Source: Kiloniellaceae bacterium (GTDB lineage Bacteria; Pseudomonadota; Alphaproteobacteria; Kiloniellales; J153). Taken from it: a DNA stretch of 64,000 nt. Of this stretch, positions 9,761-18,855 are shown piece by piece. The stretch's first letter is position 1. Each line of letters starts with the position of its first letter. Below the pieces are notes generated by a model. The model ran no database searches. It was given only the letters and a program-made list of their open reading frames with translations, and was not told the DNA's origin. The position numbers were made by a program, and so were the translations under genes. The stretch spans positions 1-64,000 of the forward strand of contig JAJFGL010000041.1 of the NCBI GenBank assembly GCA_021776135.1. The letters are read 5' to 3'.

Positions 9761-10543
9761 ATGCGATTGAGCGCGCGGCAAATAGCCGACTTCGAGGAAC
9801 AGGGATACCTGTTCCTTCCCGAGGCCTTCGACCCGGCCGAGGTTGCGGCCCTGCGCGCCGAAATCCCCGGTATCTTCGCGCAACAACGCGACGAGGTTTG
9901 GCGCGAGAAGGACGGCAAGGCCGTGCGCACCGCCTTTGCCGCCCACACCTATAACGAGGCCTTCCGGCGCCTGGCCGCCCATCCGCGCATGGTCGAGCCG
10001 GTGATGCAGCTACTGGACGGCCCGGTTTACGTCCATCAATTCAAGATCAACGGCAAGGAAGCCTTCGACGGCGACGTCTGGCAGTGGCATCAAGACTACG
10101 GCACCTGGGCCCGCGACGACCTCATGCCAGAGCCAAGAGCCATGAACGTCGCCGTGTTCCTGGACGAGGTGACCGAGTTCAACGGTCCGCTCATGTTCAT
10201 TCCTGGAAGCCATAAGGACGGCACCTTGAAAGCCGGGCACGATCTGGCGACCACGTCCTATCCCTTGTGGACCTTGGATAGGGCGACCGTCACGCGCCTG
10301 GCGGAAGCGGGCGGCATCGCCGCCCCCAAGGGGGCCGCCGGTTCCGCGATCGTGTTTCACAGTAATTTGGTCCATGCCTCCGCGCCCAACATCTCGCCTT
10401 GGGGGCGCACCATCGTTTACGTCAGCTTGTGCCACGTCGATAACCACATCCGGCAGTTCAAACGCCCGGAATGGGTCGCCCACCGCGACTTCACGCCCAT
10501 CGCGCCCTTACACGACGCTTGCCTGAGGGATTTAGGAGCATGA
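9761..10543 (+). CDS. Phytanoyl-CoA dioxygenase (PhyH) family protein
   Basis: 260 residues from the ATG at 9761, preceded by AGGAG at 9749-9753; an in-frame ATG at 9734 is possible but has no better ribosome site. Fe(II)/2-oxoglutarate hydroxylase fold: WHQDYGTW holds the H-x-D iron ligands, NGPLMFIPGSHKDG is the conserved core motif, and the distal histidine is in VFHSNLVHASAPN, with R of GRTIVYVS as the 2-oxoglutarate-binding candidate. It resembles ectoine hydroxylase-like members, but no ectoine genes are nearby. It overlaps the next gene (ATGA), making it the first of four tightly packed genes. Confidence 0.88.
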   Translation: MRLSARQIADFEEQGYLFLPEAFDPAEVAALRAEIPGIFAQQRDEVWREKDGKAVRTAFAAHTYNEAFRRLAAHPRMVEPVMQLLDGPVYVHQFKINGKEAFDGDVWQWHQDYGTWARDDLMPEPRAMNVAVFLDEVTEFNGPLMFIPGSHKDGTLKAGHDLATTSYPLWTLDRATVTRLAEAGGIAAPKGAAGSAIVFHSNLVHASAPNISPWGRTIVYVSLCHVDNHIRQFKRPEWVAHRDFTPIAPLHDACLRDLGA

Positions 10544-11901
10544 ATCTACACCGCCTGCTCGCCGCCCGCGCGGAGGATGGCCGCCCGGTGCGCGTCGGCT
10601 TGATCGGGGCCGGTAAGTTCGGCTCCATGTTTCTGGCCCAGGCGCGCCTGGTGCCCGGCTTTCATATCGTGGCCGTGGCCGATCTGGACCCGGCGCGCGC
10701 CCGCGCCGCCCTGGCCGCCACCGGCTGGCCGGCGGAGCAATTCGGGGCGCCCAGCTTCGCGACGGCGCTCGAGTCCGGGGGCACCCATGTCACCGACGAT
10801 GCGGAAAAACTAATCGCCGCCCCTGGCCTGGATGTGGCGATCGACGCCACCGGGCACCCGCGCGCCGGGGTTCGTCATGCGCGGCTATGCGTGAAACACG
10901 GCCGTCACCTGGTGATGGTCAATGTCGAGGCCGACGCCCTCTGCGGCCCCCTACTGGCGTGCGAGGCCGAGGCGGCGGGCCTGGTCTATTCCCTAGCCTA
11001 CGGCGATCAGCCGGCGCTGATCTGCGAGATGGCCGACTGGGCGCGGGCCTGCGGCTTTCCCATCGTGGCCGCCGGCAAGGGCACTAAGTACCTGCCCAGC
11101 TACCACGGCTCGACCCCCGATACGGTCTGGGACCACTACGGCATTTCGCCGGAAGCCGCGGTCGCCGGCGGCATGAACCCGCAAATGTTCAATTCATTCA
11201 TGGATGGCACCAAGTCGGCGATCGAAATGGCCGCCGTGGCCAATGCGGCCGGCCTTACCGCGGCGCCGGAAGGGCTCGCCTTCCCGCCCGTGGGTGCGGA
11301 CGATCTGGCGCAGGTCTTGCGCCCTGCAGCCAAGGGCGGGGTGCTGCACTGCAAGGGCCAGGTCGAGGTCATCTCCAGCCTGAAGCGCGACGGCAGCCCG
11401 GTGGCGCGCGATCTGCGCTGGGGCGTCTATATCGTCTTCGAGGCGCCCAGCGATTATACGGCGCGCTGCTTTTCGGAATACGGTTTGCTAACTGACGAAA
11501 CCGGGCGCTATGCCGCCATGTACAAGCCCTTTCATCTGATCGGGCTGGAGCTCGGCATCTCGGTGGCCAGCGCCGCCCTGCGCGGCGAGGCGACCGGGGC
11601 GCCGGCCGGGTTCCGTGGCGATGCGGTTGCTGTGGCCAAGCGCGATCTTAGCGCCGGCGAGACCCTGGACGGCGAAGGTGGTTTTACGGTTTGGGGCCGC
11701 CTCATGCCGGCCGCCGGCAGTCTTGCCAAGGCGGCGCTGCCAATCGGCCTGGCCCAGGGCGTAAAGCTGACCCGCGCCGCCGCCAAGGGCACGGTTCTGA
11801 CCGCCGCCGACGTGACCCTGGACGCGGCCGACGCGGCCGTGGCTGCGCGCCGCGACATGGAAGCGGCCTTCGCCAAGCCCGCGCCGCGCATGGCGGTGTG
11901 A
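10540..11901 (+). CDS. SAF-domain NAD(P)-dependent oxidoreductase (COG4091-type, homoserine dehydrogenase-like)
   Basis: 453 residues. An N-terminal Rossmann fold (GLIGAGKFGSMF, about residues 20-31) is followed by a homoserine-dehydrogenase-like central region (KGTKYLPSYHGSTPDTVWDHYG, MFNSFMDGTKSAIEMAAVAN) and a C-terminal SAF domain (KRDLSAGETLDGEGGFTVWG). The start at 10540 is supported by TTTAGGAGC just upstream and an ATGA overlap with the dioxygenase stop. Members are often found in sugar-acid or tetrose catabolism loci, but the true substrate is unknown here. Likely works in sequence with the adjacent dioxygenase. Confidence 0.82.
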   Translation: MNLHRLLAARAEDGRPVRVGLIGAGKFGSMFLAQARLVPGFHIVAVADLDPARARAALAATGWPAEQFGAPSFATALESGGTHVTDDAEKLIAAPGLDVAIDATGHPRAGVRHARLCVKHGRHLVMVNVEADALCGPLLACEAEAAGLVYSLAYGDQPALICEMADWARACGFPIVAAGKGTKYLPSYHGSTPDTVWDHYGISPEAAVAGGMNPQMFNSFMDGTKSAIEMAAVANAAGLTAAPEGLAFPPVGADDLAQVLRPAAKGGVLHCKGQVEVISSLKRDGSPVARDLRWGVYIVFEAPSDYTARCFSEYGLLTDETGRYAAMYKPFHLIGLELGISVASAALRGEATGAPAGFRGDAVAVAKRDLSAGETLDGEGGFTVWGRLMPAAGSLAKAALPIGLAQGVKLTRAAAKGTVLTAADVTLDAADAAVAARRDMEAAFAKPAPRMAV

Positions 11902-11911
11902 ACGCCGCCCC

Positions 11912-12787
11912 ATGTTAGTCCGCCCCGATCTCGCCAAGGCGATCGCCTGGATGCTTGGCGCCTTGCTTAGCTTTACCGCCATGGTCGTTTCGGTGCGCGA
12001 GTTGTCGGTGGGGATGCACGCTTTCGAGATGCTGTTCATCCGCAGCGTTATCGGCATCGCCGTGCTCATGGCCATCGTGTCTTTCCGGCCTTGGCCGCAT
12101 CTGCGGACCGGACGAATCGCGGGGCATCTCGCGCGCAACGTTATTCACTTCGCCGGCCAGGTCTTCTGGATCTTCGGCATCGCCCTCCTGCCCCTGGCCA
12201 CGGTCGCGGCCATCGAGTTCACAACCCCGATCTGGGGCGGCATCCTGGCGGTCCTGTTCCTGGGCGAGCGCATGAACCGGGGCCGTTGGGTTGCCTTCGC
12301 GCTAGGGGTTGCCGGCATGATATCGATCCTGCAACCCGGCGCCGGAGCGGTAAGTTCGGGCGCGCTCATCATGTTGGCCTGCGCCTTTTGTTTTGGCGCG
12401 ACCGGCACTACGACCAAGTGGTTGACCGGCAGCGAAAGCGCGCTGACCATCGTTTTCTACATGGTTCTGATCCAAACCGCCTTGGGCGGGGTCGCGTCGA
12501 TCTTCGTCTGGACGCCTGTCCGCCTGGGCGATTGGCCCATGCTTTTCGCCCTGGCCCTGACCGGTCTTTCCGCCCATTACTGCATGTCCCGCGCCTTGAT
12601 TCTGGCCGATGCGATCCTGGTCATGCCCATGGAGTTCCTGCGCCTGCCCTTGACCGGCCTAATCGGTTTTCTGCTGTACCGGGAAGGTTTCGAAGTCGCG
12701 ACCATGATCGGCGCGGCGCTAATTTTCTCTGGCAGTTTCTATAGCCTGAACCATGAGAATCGCGTTGCGCGTAAGATCGCAAACTGA
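11912..12787 (+). CDS. EamA/DMT-superfamily transporter
   Basis: 291 residues with about ten transmembrane segments in two EamA repeats. FTTPIWGGILAVLFLGERM is the signature at the end of the first repeat (about residue 110). Starts 10 bp after the SAF-domain dehydrogenase and ends 17 bp before the SDR gene, so it probably moves the substrate or product of those enzymes across the inner membrane. Confidence 0.88.
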   Translation: MLVRPDLAKAIAWMLGALLSFTAMVVSVRELSVGMHAFEMLFIRSVIGIAVLMAIVSFRPWPHLRTGRIAGHLARNVIHFAGQVFWIFGIALLPLATVAAIEFTTPIWGGILAVLFLGERMNRGRWVAFALGVAGMISILQPGAGAVSSGALIMLACAFCFGATGTTTKWLTGSESALTIVFYMVLIQTALGGVASIFVWTPVRLGDWPMLFALALTGLSAHYCMSRALILADAILVMPMEFLRLPLTGLIGFLLYREGFEVATMIGAALIFSGSFYSLNHENRVARKIAN

Positions 12788-12804
12788 ATGAAAGGGGGGA
12801 TATC

Positions 12805-13551
12805 ATGACAGGGGTGATTCTGGTAACCGGCGGCGGGCGCGGCATCGGCGCGGCCACGGCGCGCCTGGCCGCCAAGCGCGGCTATGCCGTCTGCATCAAT
12901 TACGCCAGCGCCGTCGAACCGGCCGAGACCCTGGCGGCGGAAATTCGCGATCGCGGCGGACGCGCCTTCGCGCACCGGGCCGATGTCGCCCGCGAAGACG
13001 AGGTCGAGGCCATGTTCGCCGCCCTCGACCGCGAATTGGGGCCGATTACCGCCCTGGTCAACAACGCCGGGCTGTCGGGGCATATTTCGCGCCTGGATGC
13101 GGCCAAGCCCGAGGCCATACGCCGGGTCGTCGAGGTCAACGTCATGGGGGTCATGTTGTGCGCCCGCGAAGCCGTGAAGCGCATGTCGAGTCTTCACGGC
13201 GGCGCCGGTGGGGTTATCGTCAATATCTCCTCGGTGGCGGCCTCGCTTGGCAATCCTGGCGAATATGTCTGGTACGCGGCCACCAAGGGCGCGGTCGATA
13301 GCTTCACCATCGGGCTGGCCAAGGAGGTGGCGAAAGAGGGGATCCGGGTCAACGCGGTCGCGCCCGGCATGGTCGCGACCGAAATTCACGCCGCCGGCGG
13401 CGACGCCGGACGCCTGGAGCGGGTCGGCAAGACGGTCCCCCTTGGCCGCCATGGCGAGGTGGAGGAGATCGCCGAACCGGTCCTGTGGCTCATGTCCCAT
13501 GAGGCCCGATACATAACCGGCGAGATTTTGCGCGTCTCGGGCGGGCGCTAA
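12805..13551 (+). CDS. SDR-family NAD(P)-dependent oxidoreductase
   Basis: 248 residues, classical short-chain dehydrogenase. Cofactor motif TGGGRGIGAA at about 8-17, NNAG at about 89, catalytic Ser in VNISSVAAS, and the Y-x3-K pair in YAATKGAVDSF. The C-terminus RVSGGR is typical of FabG/YgfF-like members. It is the last of the four co-directional genes, separated from the transporter by 17 bp containing AAAGGGGGG as the ribosome site. Substrate unknown. Confidence 0.9.
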   Translation: MTGVILVTGGGRGIGAATARLAAKRGYAVCINYASAVEPAETLAAEIRDRGGRAFAHRADVAREDEVEAMFAALDRELGPITALVNNAGLSGHISRLDAAKPEAIRRVVEVNVMGVMLCAREAVKRMSSLHGGAGGVIVNISSVAASLGNPGEYVWYAATKGAVDSFTIGLAKEVAKEGIRVNAVAPGMVATEIHAAGGDAGRLERVGKTVPLGRHGEVEEIAEPVLWLMSHEARYITGEILRVSGGR

Positions 13552-13708
13552 GAGATTCGTCATAACTGGGACGTATCTCTGGACCGGCGCGCGAGAACCG
13601 AAAAGCTCGACATCGCCCCATGCATGGGGCAAAAAGGACTGGCGGTCGAGACTGTTATCTTAGTTTTTATCTTAGTTTTGACCCAAAAAAAACGGGGGCA
13701 GGCATAGC

Positions 13709-14416
13709 ATGAGGCGGATTTTTCCAGGCAAGAGAGCCGCTATTCGGCTGAAAGTTCTGGTTTTATGCGCGTCGATTTGGGGTCTTGCCGCGCCGGCGAG
13801 CGCCGAAGAGGGCGTTTTTTCCTATTTCATGGGTGTACGCGCCATCGGCGCCCAAAGCGAGATCGAAGATATACGGACCTCCGGATTTACCGGAACCGCG
13901 GCGATTCAGAACGATACCGACCTCGTCGGCGGTATCGGCGTGGTTTTCGGGGCGAAATCCAGGGATTTACCGGTTCGGCTGGAATTGGAAGTCGCCCATC
14001 GTTTTCGCTTCGATCTGGATGTGCGGGAAAACCGGACCGGTTCTGTCATCGATCACGAAATGAACGTCGCGACCACCTCGGCCCTGGTCAGCGCCATTCT
14101 TGAGTGGCGCAATGAGTCCGATTTCATCCCCTTCGCGGGCGCGAGTATCGGTTGGGCGCGCAATGACGTGGAGACGGAACGGATAAACTTGGCGACCCAG
14201 GTCAATACCACCCGCGATCAGGCCACGAATCACTTCGCCTGGGGCGGAACCCTGGGCGTGGATTGGTTTTTCGCCGAGAGCTGGAGCGCTCAAGCCGCCT
14301 ACCGCTACATCGATTTGGGCGAAACGGATACCGGCACCGGCCCCGCGGGCGAGCGCATCGAGGGGGAAAGCTATGCCTCGCATGACCTCTTGCTCGGTGT
14401 TTCCTACCACTTCTGA
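13709..14416 (+). CDS. Outer-membrane beta-barrel protein, OmpA-like/Opa-type porin fold
   Basis: 235 residues with a Sec signal peptide (cleavage about APASA-EE). Alternating hydrophobic strands and the terminal LLLGVSYHF with a final aromatic residue are the marks of an eight-stranded barrel inserted by BAM. Similar proteins are annotated as outer-membrane or porin family proteins of unknown role. The region before it (13655-13685) holds two copies of TTATCTTAGTTTT in AT-rich DNA that may belong to the promoter. Confidence 0.8.
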   Translation: MRRIFPGKRAAIRLKVLVLCASIWGLAAPASAEEGVFSYFMGVRAIGAQSEIEDIRTSGFTGTAAIQNDTDLVGGIGVVFGAKSRDLPVRLELEVAHRFRFDLDVRENRTGSVIDHEMNVATTSALVSAILEWRNESDFIPFAGASIGWARNDVETERINLATQVNTTRDQATNHFAWGGTLGVDWFFAESWSAQAAYRYIDLGETDTGTGPAGERIEGESYASHDLLLGVSYHF

Positions 14417-14436
14417 ACTGCCGCACTAGGCATGGC

Positions 14437-15564
14437 ATGACCGCCGGCCCGCTCGCGGCGTACCGCGCCAAGCTTGAGGCGCGGGAGATCGAATTCGATC
14501 CCGCGCAGCAGCTTGCCGTGGAGAAACTTCAAAGCCTGCACCACGCGGTGAACCGCTATCGGCCCGCAAGCGGGCCCGCGGGTTGGAAGGCGCGCCTTGG
14601 CCTCGCGCGCCGGCGGGGCGAGCCGCCGCAAGGGCTTTATCTCTTCGGGCCGGTCGGCACCGGCAAATCCCTGCTGATGGATATGTTCTTCGCCACAAGC
14701 CCTGTCGAGGCCAAGCGCCGGGTTCATTTCCATGCCTTCATGCAGGAGGTTCACCAAGGCCTTCACGCCAAGCGCCAGGCGGAAAACGGCGGCCAGGGCG
14801 ATCCCCTGGCCAGCCTGGCGCAAGACATGGCGGATGAGGCCTGGTTGTTGTGCTTCGACGAATTTCATGTCGTCAACATCGCCGATGCCATGATTTTAGG
14901 GCGCTTGTTCGAAGCGCTCTTCGAGCACGGCGTGATCGTCGTCCTGACCTCGAACGCCGCCCCCGGCCGGCTGTACGAGGGCGGGCTACAACGCGAAAAC
15001 TTCCTGCCCTTCATCGCGCTTTTGAAATCCCGGCTGGATATCTTGCAGCTCGACAACGGGCGCGACTACCGCTTGGAGCGCTTGCGTAACGAGCCGGTCT
15101 ACCACACGCCCTTGAACGCCAAGGCCAAGGCCGCGCTGAAGCGGACCTTCGCCCAGCTAACCGAAGGCGCGAAGGTGGCGCCCCTGACGCTCCAGGTGGG
15201 GGCGCGCGGCCTGAAGGTTCCCGCCGCCGGGCGCGGGGCCGCGTTCTTCACCTTCAAGAACTTGTGCGAAGAACCCCTGGGCGCCGCCGACTACCTGGCC
15301 ATCGCGACGCACTTTCATACGGTGGTTCTGGACGGCGTTCCGTGCATGACCCCGGAGAAGAGAAACGAAGCCAAGCGCTTCATGACCCTGATCGACACCC
15401 TTTACGATCATCGGGTCAACCTGGTCATGTCGGCGGCCGGCGCGCCGGATACGCTTTATCCCAAAGGCACCGGCGCCAAGGACTTCAAACGCACGGCATC
15501 GCGCCTGATGGAAATGCGCAGCCAGGATTACATTGCCATGGAGCATATGCAGCAGGTGCGATGA
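14437..15564 (+). CDS. zapE: Cell division ATPase ZapE (AFG1 family)
   Basis: 375 residues. AAA+ P-loop ATPase with Walker A GPVGTGKS (about residue 70), Walker B LLCFDEFHV (about 143) and sensor LTSNAAPGRLYEGG. The late motif LIDTLYDHRVNLVMSAA is diagnostic of ZapE/AFG1. In E. coli ZapE interacts with the FtsZ ring; the mitochondrial homologue handles respiratory subunits. In many alphaproteobacteria zapE lies just before mdh and sucC, as it broadly does here, although five kilobases of envelope genes intervene. Confidence 0.93.
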   Translation: MTAGPLAAYRAKLEAREIEFDPAQQLAVEKLQSLHHAVNRYRPASGPAGWKARLGLARRRGEPPQGLYLFGPVGTGKSLLMDMFFATSPVEAKRRVHFHAFMQEVHQGLHAKRQAENGGQGDPLASLAQDMADEAWLLCFDEFHVVNIADAMILGRLFEALFEHGVIVVLTSNAAPGRLYEGGLQRENFLPFIALLKSRLDILQLDNGRDYRLERLRNEPVYHTPLNAKAKAALKRTFAQLTEGAKVAPLTLQVGARGLKVPAAGRGAAFFTFKNLCEEPLGAADYLAIATHFHTVVLDGVPCMTPEKRNEAKRFMTLIDTLYDHRVNLVMSAAGAPDTLYPKGTGAKDFKRTASRLMEMRSQDYIAMEHMQQVR

Positions 15565-15579
15565 CGTAAAGTGCCCTAG

Positions 15580-17169
15580 TTAATTGGGCGGCCAAACCGG
15601 GCGCGGGCGGCCGATCGCCTGAGGGTCGGAGTCAATCCAGCCCCTCGGCATAATGGTTTGCCAGCCCTTCGGTTTCGGTTTGAAATCATTTATAGGCGCG
15701 ACCCTGACACCATAGGCGCCCAAGTATTCCGCGAAGCAGAGGTTGCGCCAGCGGCGCGGGTCGGCGTTGATGTCGGACACGGACAGCGTGGGCGAGTAAG
15801 CGGTAACGTTCCTGACCAGCACGACCTCGTGCGCGTGGTTGGGATTATCCAAGACATCTCGAATTTGCGCCGACGTTTCCCTAGCGAAGATGGATCCCCG
15901 TATCATATCCAGGCTTGCGTTGCTGAAGTTCCCGGTTCCCGCGACGGTTACGAAGCAGGCGGCGAACAGACCCAGCGACAAGCGCCGGCGGTCAAGCTTG
16001 GAGAGGTCGAGCGCCAAAACCTTGCCGAAATTGGCGAAGGCAAATGACAAGACGGCGAGCCACAAGATCAAGCCGAATGTGTCGACCAGGAATTGAGCCC
16101 GTAGCGGCATCGCGGAAGAATATGCGTAGAACATGGGCAAGGCCGCGAGGTAGGGAAGCATTATCAGACCGGCGAAGGCGGCCAGGGCCGCGCGCCGCCG
16201 GCGGGCGCCGGCTTTCCAATCCACGAGAAGCTGGTCGCGAAAGGCCCAAAAAAAGGCGAAGGCAAGAACCCAAACACTGGCCCGGGAACCCCAAAGGGCT
16301 AGGCGTTCGCTGGTCCAAAGAAACGCACGAATGGCCATGATAAGGTACTCGATAGGTGCTTTTCCCGTATCCAGCCCCATGACCCCGGCGCGTGTTGCGG
16401 TGCCGGGCGACGAGAGGTTTAACCACAAGCCGAGCGCGGCGCCGGCGGCGACAAGCGCAATGCCGGCCATGCCGGGCCGGGAAAGGATGCGGGCGACAAG
16501 CGTGCAGAAGGCGCCGCTTAAAATCACTGTCGGCGCCGAAGCCTCGAAGCTGCCCGCCGCCGCAACGGCGGCCAAGCCCCCAAGCGACGCAAAGCTTATC
16601 CAAGCGGCAAGACTCAAATCCGGCCGGGTAAGCATGAGCATGCAGGCCAGGGCCAGTAAGGTTCCAGTAACCGCGCTCACGTAAGTGGCGCTCGCCGATA
16701 GCCAGTAAAAAACTTCGGATAGATTCTCGGTATACGAAATCAGGACCAGCGCGGATAGAAGGCCTAGCGCGGACTTACTCCGCCAGTCGGTTGCGCGTGG
16801 CGCCAGGATCTCGGCCAAGGCCCAGACCAAGGCCAGAAAGGCCAAGGCGATGGAGGCGAGAAAGACGGGGGGGATGGCCGTGTAGGCGCTCCCGATGGGA
16901 AACGCGCGACCTAAAGCGAGATTGACGAAAGTCGCGAAAAACCTGCCGTTCACGTTGCCGTAATAGTGCTCGAACGCACCGAAAAATCCGGATTTAGCGT
17001 ACTGGGCAGCATAGCAAAAATCGTCGGATGCCGGCCCGGCGTGAAAGGCATCGATAAGGAAGGGGGCGAAGAGCACGGCGGCCACGGCTAAAGCTAAACC
17101 GGATCGAAAACCCTGGTTTTGAACCGTGTGGCTTGGGGTATCGCCCGGCGACGGTACTTGCGATGTCAC
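15580..17169 (-). CDS. Polytopic membrane protein, DUF6056-like, possible GT-C type glycosyltransferase
   Basis: 529 residues from the GTG at 17169, which overlaps the upstream stop as GTGA; longer readings run into the upstream gene. About eleven to twelve transmembrane helices. Near the N-terminus ASDDFCYA carries paired acidic residues in the first periplasmic loop, a place where GT-C enzymes keep catalytic aspartates, followed by GNVNGRFFATF. A soluble C-terminal tail (about 100 residues) lies in the periplasm. Translationally coupled to the membrane protein at 17166-18716, so both probably act in one lipid-linked sugar or polymer step. Family call is tentative. Confidence 0.55.
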   Translation of the reverse strand: MTSQVPSPGDTPSHTVQNQGFRSGLALAVAAVLFAPFLIDAFHAGPASDDFCYAAQYAKSGFFGAFEHYYGNVNGRFFATFVNLALGRAFPIGSAYTAIPPVFLASIALAFLALVWALAEILAPRATDWRSKSALGLLSALVLISYTENLSEVFYWLSASATYVSAVTGTLLALACMLMLTRPDLSLAAWISFASLGGLAAVAAAGSFEASAPTVILSGAFCTLVARILSRPGMAGIALVAAGAALGLWLNLSSPGTATRAGVMGLDTGKAPIEYLIMAIRAFLWTSERLALWGSRASVWVLAFAFFWAFRDQLLVDWKAGARRRRAALAAFAGLIMLPYLAALPMFYAYSSAMPLRAQFLVDTFGLILWLAVLSFAFANFGKVLALDLSKLDRRRLSLGLFAACFVTVAGTGNFSNASLDMIRGSIFARETSAQIRDVLDNPNHAHEVVLVRNVTAYSPTLSVSDINADPRRWRNLCFAEYLGAYGVRVAPINDFKPKPKGWQTIMPRGWIDSDPQAIGRPRPVWPPN

Positions 17170-18716
17170 GATCCTGGTTCCCGCTGAACCGTATAGAGAA
17201 CGAAACGGCCGCCCCGGTACACCTCTTGCCAAGCACAAGCGCCGACGGTGTCTTCGCCATTTTCGCCCGCAATGCTGAGTATGTAATCGGCATTGCGCCG
17301 GCGCAGGATGTCGGCTCGCTCGGCGCAAGCTGTAACCGGGTTGTAAAACCGCGCTACATCGGCCCGCCGCGCTTCGCCGTTGGCAATCGTGGGGGCATCG
17401 TAACGTAGAGCGACAACCTTAGCCCCCGTCAACGCAGTCAAGGGATAGGCCCAAGCCGTCGGTGCCAACACCGTCGCGTTGGAAATCGGTATCGCGATCC
17501 CCAGGTCTTCAAGGTCGCGGTATTGCCGCGCGGCCGAATGGGTGCCTAATGGCGTCCCCGCAACGAGATCCCAGTAGAGGCCATAGGAGCGGGGAGAATC
17601 GGCCTGTGTTTGATAAATTCCCGCGGCTATGCCGATTATGAACAGGAAGCCAAGCAATTGCATTTTCGCTTTTGGGTCCGGTAAGGACGCTATCCAGGCG
17701 ACCAACAAAAGATGAAGCGCGAAGGCAATGAAGATCAGATATCGCGACAGAATATGCGATAGATGCAGCGCATAGTTACCAAGATAAATTATCAGCAGGA
17801 TCGCCAGTAGCGCCAAGATGAACTTAATTGGACGCGATTCGCGGCACGCTGTTATGGCGCCAAAGCCCAAGATCGCGGGGCCGATCTGTAACAGTGGGTT
17901 CTGATAGAATACGTCAAAGTCGCCGAAAAAGTCGGGTGAGGAGCGTGCCGCCAACACCAATTCCAGGACCGAGAAATACGGCCAGAAAAATCCCAGAAAA
18001 ACCCCTGCCGCCGGCCACGCGGCCCAGACCAAACCGCGAATCCCGATCCCCGGCGACATCGAGACCTTCACCGCTAAAAATACGAGGAGGAAACTTGTTG
18101 TGATCGGGTGAATCACGAACAACAAGGCCAGCGCCGCCGTGAAACCGGCTTGCCAGGCAATAGTGCGAAACCCAGGCTCAAAATATATGGCACCGACGAT
18201 CATCGCGGCGGAGAACGCGAAGGTGCTAGGGTAGCCGATAACGAGGGTAAACTGTGCGAGGCTATATATACCGCTCCACCATGCCGGCGCGCCCCAAAAC
18301 AACAGCATGGTCGCGAAGAGAACGAAATCCAAACGCGCGTCGCCAATGACGCGGCGCGCCAGTTCATGGCACCCGATCATGAATAACAGGGCGTTCATGA
18401 TCGACGACACCGTCAGAATGCTCCAAATGTTCACCTGGCCCAGCGCCATGACCGCCGCCCAAAAAAGGTGGTACGGTGTGTAGAGGTGAACCTCGTAGGC
18501 TTCGTTCAGAAACAACGGCGTGGGAAACAGAAGATCGGCCGAAAGGGTGCGAATGGCGGCCAAATGTTGCCAGAGATCGTAGGTCGTCTCGTCCAGGCGA
18601 ATCTGCATGACGCCGAGACCGAGAATTGCCAAGGCGCAGGTAAAGGCGGCGTATCGCATAAATCTATACGGGATAGCGGTCTTGCCTGCAGAAACGGCTT
18701 GCGTACTTACACCCAT
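17166..18716 (-). CDS. Polytopic membrane protein of unknown function, possible glycosyltransferase
   Basis: 516 residues with roughly twelve transmembrane segments and a C-terminal soluble region of about 130 residues. The first large loop carries LDETTYDLWQHLAAIR and YEVHLYTPYHLFW, acidic and histidine residues placed as in GT-C mannosyltransferases. No closer family was recognised. It overlaps the next membrane gene by GTGA. The segment is a little richer in A/T than its surroundings. Confidence 0.5.
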   Translation of the reverse strand: MGVSTQAVSAGKTAIPYRFMRYAAFTCALAILGLGVMQIRLDETTYDLWQHLAAIRTLSADLLFPTPLFLNEAYEVHLYTPYHLFWAAVMALGQVNIWSILTVSSIMNALLFMIGCHELARRVIGDARLDFVLFATMLLFWGAPAWWSGIYSLAQFTLVIGYPSTFAFSAAMIVGAIYFEPGFRTIAWQAGFTAALALLFVIHPITTSFLLVFLAVKVSMSPGIGIRGLVWAAWPAAGVFLGFFWPYFSVLELVLAARSSPDFFGDFDVFYQNPLLQIGPAILGFGAITACRESRPIKFILALLAILLIIYLGNYALHLSHILSRYLIFIAFALHLLLVAWIASLPDPKAKMQLLGFLFIIGIAAGIYQTQADSPRSYGLYWDLVAGTPLGTHSAARQYRDLEDLGIAIPISNATVLAPTAWAYPLTALTGAKVVALRYDAPTIANGEARRADVARFYNPVTACAERADILRRRNADYILSIAGENGEDTVGACAWQEVYRGGRFVLYTVQREPGS

Positions 18717-18855
18717 GGATCGGCACTAACTCCAGGTTCAAGATTACCGGCATAGAAGCACGCGGGAGATCCACCCCCACGCGGGCCGGGTTTAAGTTAT
18801 GGCAAGAGCTTAACGAATTGCCTAACCGCCATGCAGACTGGGAACGGGGGTTAAC

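Noticed and set aside
15565-15600. Terminator between zapE and the convergent membrane gene
   Set aside because: GCCC-N9-GGGC is too short, with no T-run on either side.
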